Of a stretch of DNA of 5,795 nucleotides, positions 1 through 5,298 are shown in pieces. The first letter of the stretch is position 1. Every line of letters begins with the position of its first letter. The position numbers and the translations under genes are program-made. Below the pieces are notes generated by a model that was not told where the DNA came from, did not search any database, and saw nothing but the letters and a program-made list of their open reading frames with translations. Source of the stretch: Candidatus Zixiibacteriota bacterium (GTDB lineage: Bacteria > Zixibacteria > MSB-5A5 > RBG-16-43-9); assembly GCA_029858245.1 (NCBI GenBank), contig JAOUFL010000155.1, positions 1-5,795 on the forward strand, read 5' to 3'.

Positions 1-2
1 CC

Positions 3-413
3 AGGTTGGTTATTATTACAGGTGCGGATTACTCAGATCATGCTTCTTTCTGGGAATATGATTATAAAGCTATCTTGGGGATTGAAGATGATTATGATTT
101 CAACCCATATTACCATACCACAGGTGATGTAATTTCTGTTTTTGATACTACTTATTTCAGAAAGTTCTGTCAGGCAGGTTTGGCTGGTATAGCCACCCTG
201 GCAGTTCCTTATTTTGATATTCGGGGTGATGTTAACCTGGATCTGTCCATCAGCGCCTCAGACGTGATTTTCCTGATTAATTATCTGTTCAAAGGAAGTC
301 CTGCACCTGTCCCTTATTTCCTGGGAGATGTTGATTGTTCTGGTGAGATTGAGGTTTCCGATGTAATATATCTGATAAATCATCTTTTCAGGGGTGGTCC
401 GGGTCCTTGCTGA
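3..413 (+). CDS. M28-family metallopeptidase, C-terminal fragment with two dockerin-like repeats (5' end outside window)
   Basis: This is the 3' end of a gene that starts before the window. The frame is open to the left edge, and no start codon here is convincing (a TTG at 6 is internal by homology). Numbering from that TTG, residues 10-70 match the end of an M28 (aminopeptidase Y/S-like) zinc peptidase. There is a SDHASFW motif at 10-16 and a NPYYHTTGD motif at 33-41. In this family the His of YHT (here residue 37) is a zinc ligand, followed by the usual Ala/Leu-rich terminal helix. Residues 74-86 and 107-119 are two EF-hand-like loops (GDVNLDLSISASD, GDVDCSGEIEVSD). Each is followed by a V-I-x-L-I-N-x-L-F-x-G helix, the dockerin type I pattern. 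Family knowledge predicts an exported enzyme that releases N-terminal residues from peptides. The dockerin pair suggests calcium-dependent attachment or surface display, which is inferred. The signal peptide and remaining zinc ligands lie outside the window. Confidence 0.85.
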   Translation, partial: RLVIITGADYSDHASFWEYDYKAILGIEDDYDFNPYYHTTGDVISVFDTTYFRKFCQAGLAGIATLAVPYFDIRGDVNLDLSISASDVIFLINYLFKGSPAPVPYFLGDVDCSGEIEVSDVIYLINHLFRGGPGPC

Positions 414-443
414 TGATAACGGCTCAGGTTTTAAGTTTAGAAT

Positions 444-480
444 AAACGCCTGGTTTTAATACCAGGCGTTTCTTATTTTT
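444..480 (+). terminator. Intrinsic terminator of the M28 peptidase gene
   Basis: A perfect 11-bp stem (AAACGCCTGGT at 444-454 pairing with ACCAGGCGTTT at 461-471) closes a 6-nt loop. It is followed by the T-rich run CTTATTTTT (472-480). It lies 30 bp after the stop codon of the peptidase gene and marks the end of that transcription unit. Confidence 0.9.
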
Positions 481-604
481 AATCATTTCTTGGAAGCTTA
501 AATTAATAAATGTAAAAATAATATTAGTTAAAAAATCAAATATGTCTCGTAATTAAAGTAACAGGCATTTCTAATTTGCTTTAATATGGTTATCTCTTTT
601 TCTC

Positions 605-636
605 TTGACATTGCGTATTGAAAAAATATTTATTAT
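605..636 (+). promoter_or_regulatory. Candidate sigma70-type promoter of the hrcA-grpE-dnaK operon
   Basis: A perfect -35 box TTGACA lies at 605-610. The -10 box is ambiguous. TATTAT at 631-636 is a good match but gives a 20-nt spacer. TATTTA at 627-632 is weaker but gives a 16-nt spacer. Either choice puts the transcript start around 638-644, directly at the inverted repeats expected to act as operator. No alternative stress sigma-factor promoter is recognisable. Confidence 0.45.
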
Positions 637-641
637 ATTGT

Positions 642-675
642 AATCGATGTTAAATTTAATTCGATTGTTTAATCG
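642..675 (+). promoter_or_regulatory. Inverted repeats around the predicted hrcA transcript start (candidate operator)
   Basis: AATCGA (642-647) is the inverted complement of TCGATT (661-666), with a 13-nt gap. The second arm also pairs with AATCG at 671-675, as CGATT-N4-AATCG over 662-675. The motif AATCG/CGATT therefore occurs three times in 34 bp between promoter and gene. Position and symmetry suggest a protein-binding site. It does not resemble the CIRCE consensus, so the binding protein is unknown. Confidence 0.35.
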
Positions 676-676
676 G

Positions 677-695
677 TTAACTCATAAGGAGTTAA
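677..695 (+). promoter_or_regulatory. CIRCE-like short palindrome enclosing the Shine-Dalgarno sequence of hrcA
   Basis: TTAACTC (677-683) and GAGTTAA (689-695) are perfect inverted arms around ATAAG. The outer letters (TTA...CTC / GAG...TAA) resemble a CIRCE half-site pair, but the GC core is missing and the spacer is 5 nt instead of 9. The sequence AAGGAG at 686-691 is the only good ribosome binding site before hrcA and lies inside the palindrome. Folding of the mRNA would hide it. It ends 19 nt before the ATG at 711, which is unusually far. Confidence 0.45.
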
Positions 696-710
696 TTCCA
701 TAAAAAAGTT

Positions 711-1739
711 ATGCCCGAAGAATTGAACTTAAGAGAAAAAAAGATTTTAAAAGCCCTGATTAATGAATTTATATTTACTGCCGAACCAGTGAGTTCAAAA
801 GTAATAGCGGATAAGTATGATTTGAAAATCAGCCCTGCAACAGTTCGGAATTCGATGAGAGACCTGGAGGAAAAAGGTCTTTTGAAACAGCCACATCATT
901 CAGCGGGCAGGATTCCTACAGACGAAGGTTACAGAATTTACGTGGATAGCCTTATACGACCGGAAAGACTGAGTAACCGGGAAAAAGAAAAAATCAAAGA
1001 AAAAATGAAAGCGGAATATACTACTGTTGAAAACCTGTTCGAGCAAACCTCCAGGATACTCGGACGGGTTTCAAATCTACTCGGGGTAACTGTTACACCA
1101 CATCTGGACTCAGAGATTCTGACTCATATCGACCTCTTACCTGTTGCCGATAGAAAGTTTCTGGTGGTTATGGCAGTTAAATCCGGGATAGTAAGAAGCT
1201 TTCTGCTAGAGTCTAATTCTGATATAAAACCAAAGATTTTAGAGGAGACGGAGAGAGTATTGAATCAAAAGCTTTCCGGCTTGAGTCTGCGAGATTTAAT
1301 GATCTCTGCCGAGAGGAGACTTAGAGAAAGCTATACTATCGATCCGCAGATAATCAGGCTTTTTCTGGATTCAACTGATAATCTATTGAGTTTTCAGGAA
1401 GAGGGAAAGGTTTATTTGAGCGAATCGAAAAATCTTCTGGATCAGCCGGAATTTAAGAATCTGGATAATATCGCGAATTTAATTCGTTTATTAGAAAACA
1501 AAAAATTCTGGTTGAAAATTTTCCACACTCAGGTAGCAAAAGAAAGAATCAGCGTTAAAATCGGAAGGGAACTGGGTAAGGAGGAAATTGAGGCTTGCAG
1601 TTTAATCTACTGCTCTTACGGGAAAGGTAGTTTTAAGGGTAAGCTGGGTCTTGTAGGTCCCACAAGGATGAAGTATGCAAAACTGGTTTCACTGGTAGAT
1701 TACACGTCTAATCTTTTAGGAGATATGCTCTTCAAGTAG
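711..1739 (+). CDS. hrcA: Heat-inducible transcription repressor HrcA
   Basis: HrcA represses class I heat-shock operons (dnaK, groE) by binding the CIRCE operator, and is kept folded by GroEL. At 342 residues it is a normal full-length member. Residues 6-60 form the winged-helix DNA-binding domain, with recognition region SPATVRNSMRDLEEKGLL (41-58). It is followed by the hallmark PHHSAGRIPTDEGYRIYVD (61-79). The remaining part matches the HrcA dimerisation and GAF-like region (for example LLGVTVTP near 120 and GKLGLVGPTRMKYA near the C-terminus). ATG 711 is chosen because the family begins a few residues before the LxxREKxIL motif and no in-frame start lies upstream before a stop at 693-695. 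It is the first gene of an hrcA-grpE-dnaK operon, which suggests autoregulation. Oddly, the leader lacks a canonical CIRCE and the ribosome site is distant. Confidence 0.97.
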   Translation: MPEELNLREKKILKALINEFIFTAEPVSSKVIADKYDLKISPATVRNSMRDLEEKGLLKQPHHSAGRIPTDEGYRIYVDSLIRPERLSNREKEKIKEKMKAEYTTVENLFEQTSRILGRVSNLLGVTVTPHLDSEILTHIDLLPVADRKFLVVMAVKSGIVRSFLLESNSDIKPKILEETERVLNQKLSGLSLRDLMISAERRLRESYTIDPQIIRLFLDSTDNLLSFQEEGKVYLSESKNLLDQPEFKNLDNIANLIRLLENKKFWLKIFHTQVAKERISVKIGRELGKEEIEACSLIYCSYGKGSFKGKLGLVGPTRMKYAKLVSLVDYTSNLLGDMLFK

Positions 1740-1791
1740 AAATATATTTTGAAGTTGGTTCAGATATCGATACTTATTGATTAGAAATAAG

Positions 1792-1805
1792 AAGGAGGTT
1801 TCTTG
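1792..1805 (+). promoter_or_regulatory. Ribosome binding site deciding the TTG start of grpE
   Basis: AAGGAGGT at 1792-1799 is close to a full anti-16S match and leaves only 3-4 nt before the TTG codon at 1803. It is the sole evidence for this N-terminus, since the first 40 residues are not conserved. A weak AT-rich stem (CTTATT at 1773-1778 with AATAAG at 1786-1791) abuts its 5' edge. Confidence 0.7.
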
Positions 1806-2483
1806 AGCGGGAAAAATAAAGAGGAAAAAGAAGAGCTTACGTCAGCCATATCCGGGGAAAACAGGTTTTCCGAAAACGGTTCTCCAGATGAAGAGGAGGA
1901 ACTGGAAGAAAAAAAAGAAATGGAACAAGAGAAATCCGAATCAGGGATTGAGAGGAAAAAAGAAGTGCCAATTGATTTGCTCAGAGGTCAATTAGATAAG
2001 TCTATCAGGGAATATAAGGAATTAGAGGACAGGCTATTGAGACTGGCAGCCGAGTTTGAAAATTATAAAAAAAGAACTGCTAAAGAATTTCTATCAATAA
2101 TAAAAAATGCAAACGAGGAGCTTGTTTCTCAATTAGTGGAGAGTTTAGATAATTTCCAGAGGGCCTTAGAATCAGCCTCGAAGTCAAACTCGACTAAAAA
2201 TTCATCTGATTTTGAGAGCTTTCATAAAGGGGTAGAGCTTATATATCAGCATTTCAGAGAAATTCTGGTTAAGGAAGGTTTAAAGGAGATTAAGGCCGTG
2301 GGTGAGCCGTTTGATCCTTATCTGCACGAAGCGGTTATGCAGCAGGAAAGCGAGGAATATCCTGAAGGTGTGATTGCAGAGGAAATAAGTAAAGGATATG
2401 TTTTAAATGATAAGGTGATCAGACATTCCAGGGTAGTTGTATCGAAGGGAAAATCAAGGAAAGAAAATAAAAAAGAGGAATAA
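1803..2483 (+). CDS. grpE: GrpE, nucleotide exchange factor of DnaK
   Basis: Cytoplasmic GrpE dimers release ADP from DnaK and reset its substrate cycle. The protein has 226 residues, slightly longer than usual because of a charged, low-complexity N-terminus (residues 1-55, rich in Glu and Lys) that is probably disordered. Residues about 58-118 form the long coiled-coil helix, including RLAAEFENYKKR (80-91). Residues 142-215 form the four-helix and beta-wing part, with the signature GEPFDPYLHEAVMQ (167-180) and SKGYVLNDKVIRHSRVVVSK (196-215). The start is a TTG at 1803, only 4 nt after the strong AGGAGG at 1793-1798. No other start fits, because an in-frame stop lies at 1788-1790 and the next ATG is at codon 40. 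The gene lies 63 bp after hrcA and 91 bp before dnaK. Confidence 0.96.
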   Translation: MSGKNKEEKEELTSAISGENRFSENGSPDEEEELEEKKEMEQEKSESGIERKKEVPIDLLRGQLDKSIREYKELEDRLLRLAAEFENYKKRTAKEFLSIIKNANEELVSQLVESLDNFQRALESASKSNSTKNSSDFESFHKGVELIYQHFREILVKEGLKEIKAVGEPFDPYLHEAVMQQESEEYPEGVIAEEISKGYVLNDKVIRHSRVVVSKGKSRKENKKEE

Positions 2484-2543
2484 TACATAGTTTAGAATAA
2501 AATTTGACCATTAAGAGAACTGATGAAATAAAAATAAAAAGAT

Positions 2544-2565
2544 TATAATAAATATTCGAGGAGGT
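2544..2565 (+). promoter_or_regulatory. dnaK ribosome binding site and possible internal -10 box
   Basis: GAGGAGGT at 2558-2565 is a strong ribosome binding site, 9 nt before the dnaK ATG. Just upstream, TATAAT at 2544-2549 is a perfect -10 hexamer. At 17-nt spacing the -35 would be TGATGA (2521-2526), which is poor. The TTGACC at 2504-2509 is too far away. A secondary dnaK promoter is possible, but its leader would be only about 20 nt. The ribosome site is certain; the promoter is weakly supported. Confidence 0.4.
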
Positions 2566-2574
2566 TGAATAGAT

Positions 2575-4497
2575 ATGGCTAAGGTTATTGGAATAGATCT
2601 GGGAACGACCAATTCCTGCGTGGCGGTGATGGAAGGGGGGGAGCCCAAAGTTATACCCAATGCAGAAGGGATGAGGACTACTCCATCAGTAGTCGCCTTT
2701 ACTAAAACCGGAGAAAGACTGGTAGGGCAAATAGCAAAAAGGCAGGCAATTACCAATCCGGAGAACACAGTATTTTCCATCAAAAGGTTTATGGGCAGAA
2801 GGCATCATGAGGTTATGGAGGAAGAGAAATTAGTTTCATACAAAATCATGGAAGAGACTAATGGAGATGTGAGGGTTTTAATCCAGGGAAAAGAATATTC
2901 TCCTCCGGAGATATCCGCTATGATTTTACAGTCTATGAGAAAGACAGCAGAGGATTATCTGGGAGAAAGAGTCAGCCAGGCAGTTATCACGGTCCCCGCC
3001 TATTTCAACGATTCCCAGAGACAGGCTACCAAAGATGCGGGGAGGATTGCCGGACTGGAAGTGCTGCGCATTATCAACGAGCCCACTGCGGCATCCCTGG
3101 CTTACGGTTTGGAAAAAAAGAAAGATGAAAAAATTGCGGTTTTTGATCTGGGCGGAGGAACTTTTGATATCTCGATTCTGGAACTGGGAGAAGGGGTTTT
3201 CGAGGTCAGGTCAACCAATGGAGATACTCATTTAGGTGGAGATGATTTTGATCAGAAAGTAATAGAGTGGATGGCAGATGAGTTCCAAAAAAACTATGGG
3301 ATAGATTTGAGAAAAGATCGTATGGCATTACAGAGACTCAAAGAAGCTGCAGAAAAAGCCAAATGTGAGCTCTCCACGACCCTGCAGACTAATATCAATC
3401 TTCCCTTCATAACCGCAGATGCCTCCGGTCCAAAACACCTAGACCAGAATCTTACCCGTGCTAAGCTTGAGCAATTAGTAGATGACCTGCTGCATAGAAC
3501 CATCGGACCCTGCAAAAGGGCGTTGGAAGATGCCAGATTATCACCGGATGATATAGATGAGGTTATACTGGTTGGCGGGCAGACCCGAATGCCTAAAGTA
3601 CAGGAGATAGTCAAAGAGCTTTTCAAAAAGGACCCACACAAAGGAGTTAATCCGGATGAGGTGGTAGCAGTTGGAGCAGCTATTCAGGCTGCGGTTTTGA
3701 CAGGTGAGGTTAAAGATGTTCTGCTACTGGATGTCACTCCCTTATCCCTGGGAATCGAGACCCTGGGTGGGGTAATGACAAGATTGATTGAGAGAAACAC
3801 TACTATCCCCACTAAAAAGAGCCAGATATTTTCCACAGCTACGGATAACCAGCCAGCAGTATCCATTCATGTCCTGCAGGGAGAAAGGGATATGGCGATA
3901 GACAACCGTACACTGGGAAGATTTGATCTGGTTGGAATACCACCTGCACCGAGGGGTATCCCGCAGATTGAGGTCACCTTTGACATAGACGCAAACGGAA
4001 TAGTTCATGTGGCGGCTAAAGATCTGGGAACCGGAAAGGAACAATCCATAAAAATTCAAGCCTCATCAGGTTTATCAGAGCAGGAGATAAAGAAGATGGT
4101 CAAGGATGCAGAGTCTCACGCGGATGAAGACAAAAGGAAAAAAGGTCTGGTCGAAGCCCGGAATAAAGCAGACCAGGTGGTCTACACTACGGAAAAGACC
4201 CTGAGGGAATATGGGGATAAGGTCTCTCCTGATGAAAAAAAGAAAATCGAGCAGGCAATAGAAAAAGTAAAAGCTGTTCTTAATAGCAATAATAAAGACG
4301 AAATAGACAGGGCGACAGACGAGCTTTTACAAGCTTCACACAGGATTGCCGAGGAGATGTACAAAAAGACCACAGCACAGCAACAGGCTACTGGTACTCA
4401 AACTCAAGCTGAAGAGCAAAAAGGGGATACAGGTGAAAAAAAAGAAGGTAAAGAGGGAGCCGTGGATGCGGATTATGAAGTGATGGATGACAAATGA
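2575..4497 (+). CDS. dnaK: Molecular chaperone DnaK (Hsp70)
   Basis: DnaK is the ATP-dependent cytosolic Hsp70 that binds exposed hydrophobic segments of unfolded proteins, working with a DnaJ co-chaperone and GrpE. It has 640 residues and is intact. The nucleotide-binding domain (about 1-380) has the phosphate-1 loop GIDLGTTNSC (6-15), Lys70, Glu169 in INEPTAAS, phosphate-2 loop DLGGGTFD (191-198, with Thr196), and LVGGQTRMP (332-340). The interdomain linker VLLLDVTP (382-389) is followed by the substrate-binding beta domain (390-500: LSLGIETLGG, NTTIPTKKSQ, LQGER, PAPRGIPQIEV). A helical lid (about 501-600) and a Gln/Lys/Glu-rich disordered tail end in DADYEVMDDK, like the conserved C-terminal acidic motif of bacterial DnaK. 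The region at 76-100 is present, as in Gram-negative-type DnaK. Start ATG 2575 has GAGGAGGT 9 nt upstream. It is the last gene of the operon; no dnaJ follows. Confidence 0.99.
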   Translation: MAKVIGIDLGTTNSCVAVMEGGEPKVIPNAEGMRTTPSVVAFTKTGERLVGQIAKRQAITNPENTVFSIKRFMGRRHHEVMEEEKLVSYKIMEETNGDVRVLIQGKEYSPPEISAMILQSMRKTAEDYLGERVSQAVITVPAYFNDSQRQATKDAGRIAGLEVLRIINEPTAASLAYGLEKKKDEKIAVFDLGGGTFDISILELGEGVFEVRSTNGDTHLGGDDFDQKVIEWMADEFQKNYGIDLRKDRMALQRLKEAAEKAKCELSTTLQTNINLPFITADASGPKHLDQNLTRAKLEQLVDDLLHRTIGPCKRALEDARLSPDDIDEVILVGGQTRMPKVQEIVKELFKKDPHKGVNPDEVVAVGAAIQAAVLTGEVKDVLLLDVTPLSLGIETLGGVMTRLIERNTTIPTKKSQIFSTATDNQPAVSIHVLQGERDMAIDNRTLGRFDLVGIPPAPRGIPQIEVTFDIDANGIVHVAAKDLGTGKEQSIKIQASSGLSEQEIKKMVKDAESHADEDKRKKGLVEARNKADQVVYTTEKTLREYGDKVSPDEKKKIEQAIEKVKAVLNSNNKDEIDRATDELLQASHRIAEEMYKKTTAQQQATGTQTQAEEQKGDTGEKKEGKEGAVDADYEVMDDK

Positions 4498-4577
4498 AAA
4501 AATAATGGTGGATGGCTGATAACGGATGAGAAACTTACACTACTGTTAATGCGATAATTTTTAAAAGCCATAAAAAG

Positions 4578-4607
4578 TTAAAGGCAAGGTTTTAACCTTG
4601 CCTTTAA
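4578..4607. terminator. Probable bidirectional terminator between convergent dnaK and the DUF378 gene
   Basis: A perfect 14-bp palindrome (TTAAAGGCAAGGTT at 4578-4591, complement at 4594-4607) forms a hairpin with a small loop, 80 bp after the dnaK stop. On the + strand the following T-run is short (TTT at 4603-4605, inside the stem). On the minus strand the stem is followed by a T-rich stretch (the complement of TAAAAAG at 4571-4577). It therefore fits a terminator best for the minus-strand gene, and probably also for dnaK. Confidence 0.7.
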
Positions 4608-4621
4608 ACATTAAGAGCAAT

Positions 4622-4665
4622 AATCCGCCTGTGGAGGATTCTGTCCTTACTTATCCCCTCCCCGG
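4622..4665 (+). terminator. Weak second hairpin followed by a distant T-run
   Basis: AATCCGCC (4622-4629) pairs with GGAGGATT (4633-4640), with one mismatch and a 3-nt loop. Seven or more Ts occur only at 4659-4665, about 18 nt later, after the GC-rich CCCCTCCCCGGG stretch. This is not a classical terminator. It may be back-up termination for dnaK or have no function. Confidence 0.25.
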
Positions 4666-4708
4666 GTGTTTTTTTAATAAATAAATCAGAGATGTCCTGA
4701 GGATGAAG

Positions 4709-4915
4709 TTATTTTTTAGCGAGTTTTCCCAGCATCACTAGCACATAAACTGCACATATACCAACTACAGTATAGATAATTCTCGAGAGTGCAGACATCT
4801 CTCCGAAAATTGCAGCGACCAGATCAAAACCGAAAATGCCAACCAACCCCCAATTCAACCCGCCAATGATAACCAGCACGATGGTTATCCAGTCTAAGGC
4901 ATTTAAGTTTTTCAT
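4709..4915 (-). CDS. DUF378-family small membrane protein
   Basis: This 68-residue protein has two predicted membrane segments (about residues 10-29 and 44-63) and a Lys-rich C-terminus (GKLAKK). The motifs IIGGLNWGLVG (17-27), FDLVAAIFG (30-38) and SALSRIIYTVVG (41-52) are the pattern of the DUF378 (YuzA-like) family. This family of short inner-membrane proteins is widespread and its function is unknown. The start ATG at 4915 is fixed by a strong ribosome site, GGGAGG on the minus strand (4924-4929), 8 nt upstream. The gene is monocistronic by appearance. It has its own promoter (4957-4984), lies convergent to dnaK, and probably ends at the palindrome at 4578-4607. No functional link to the chaperone genes is evident. 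The length is normal for the family and nothing looks truncated. Confidence 0.92.
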   Translation of the reverse strand: MKNLNALDWITIVLVIIGGLNWGLVGIFGFDLVAAIFGEMSALSRIIYTVVGICAVYVLVMLGKLAKK

Positions 4916-4956
4916 TTAACCAACCTCCCGGGTTATATGGTTTGATTTAACCAGAA

Positions 4957-4984
4957 TTTATAATAATACAACTAAATATGTCAA
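4957..4984 (-). promoter_or_regulatory. Sigma70-type promoter of the DUF378 gene
   Basis: On the minus strand, a perfect -35 TTGACA (complement of 4979-4984) and a -10 TATAAA (complement of 4957-4962, 5 of 6 matches) are separated by 16 nt. The predicted start is near 4950, giving a leader of about 35 nt that contains the GGGAGG ribosome site. It is the best-formed promoter in the window and suggests constitutive expression. Confidence 0.75.
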
Positions 4985-5298
4985 CAAAAATTTTAATTAG
5001 TTCAAAATATTTTAGCTAACCTTATAGGCCGTTGAGGTAATTATATATTATGTGGAATGCAGTGAGTGGATTTCCAGCTACAAATTAAAAACAAAATTGT
5101 TGAAATACTTACTGGCCTAATTAAAAGATACTCTGCCTTGCCCGAATGTTGAAGTTTGAAGGTATGAAATGAATTTTATATATTCATCTGCTTTAAAGTT
5201 GTCTTACCTACATCCAGCTTGCAGGGTTAGTGAACATAAAGTACCTGCTCCACGGTTTTATTAAATAGCTCAGCTTGCAGTAAGTAAGGCAACCAATC
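4985..5298. other. Intergenic region without a recognisable gene
   Basis: This is the stretch between the DUF378 promoter and the stop codon of the TPR gene. All frames are broken into very short reading frames (for example a 12-codon one from ATG 5050). I see no tRNA or other RNA gene. Its only structure is an imperfect inverted repeat (5198-5211 with 5280-5293), a repeated CAGCTTGCAG (5215-5224 and 5271-5280), and a weak stem ATGAAT/ATTCAT at 5169-5187. There is no strong intrinsic terminator for the TPR gene. Confidence 0.6.
5198..5293. repeat. Imperfect inverted repeat with internal short direct repeat
   Basis: GTTGTCTTACCTAC (5198-5211) matches the reverse complement of GTAAGTAAGGCAAC (5280-5293) at 12 of 14 positions. 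The decamer CAGCTTGCAG occurs at 5215-5224 and again at 5271-5280, adjoining the right arm. The structure lies 5 bp beyond the TPR gene stop codon. It could be a remnant of a small repeat element, a degenerate terminator, or chance. Confidence 0.35.

Larger units (their letters stand above)
481..710. other. AT-rich intergenic region upstream of hrcA
   Basis: No coding region is supported here. The first 110 bp (to about 590) are very AT-rich and show no structure I can name. The right half holds the candidate promoter (TTGACA at 605) and the inverted repeats at 642-695 that are listed separately. Confidence 0.7.

Noticed and set aside
2504..2509. TTGACC as the -35 box of a dnaK promoter
   Set aside because: It lies 34 nt from the TATAAT at 2544, and no acceptable -10 is found 16-18 nt downstream.
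605..2574. Search for a canonical CIRCE operator upstream of hrcA, grpE and dnaK
   Set aside because: No TTAGCACTC or GAGTGCTAA half-site, even with a couple of mismatches at correct 9-nt spacing, was seen. Only the shorter palindrome at 677-695 resembles it, and it is reported with low confidence.
3294..3641. Open frame of 115 codons on the minus strand within dnaK
   Set aside because: It lies wholly inside the certain dnaK gene, encodes a Ser/Cys-rich sequence unlike any family, and is explained by dnaK codon use. The same applies to minus-strand frames at 2511-2783, 3684-3866, 3742-4059 and 4182-4373, and the plus-strand frame at 3035-3235.
4647..4658. GC-rich stretch with CCCGGG followed by Ts, as a stand-alone terminator
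   Set aside because: The palindrome is only 6 bp with no loop and cannot form a terminator hairpin. It is kept only as part of the weak element at 4622-4665.
5169..5187. ATGAAT/ATTCAT stem as the terminator of the TPR gene
   Set aside because: It has only six AT-rich pairs, no T-run on the minus strand, and lies more than 110 bp from the stop codon.
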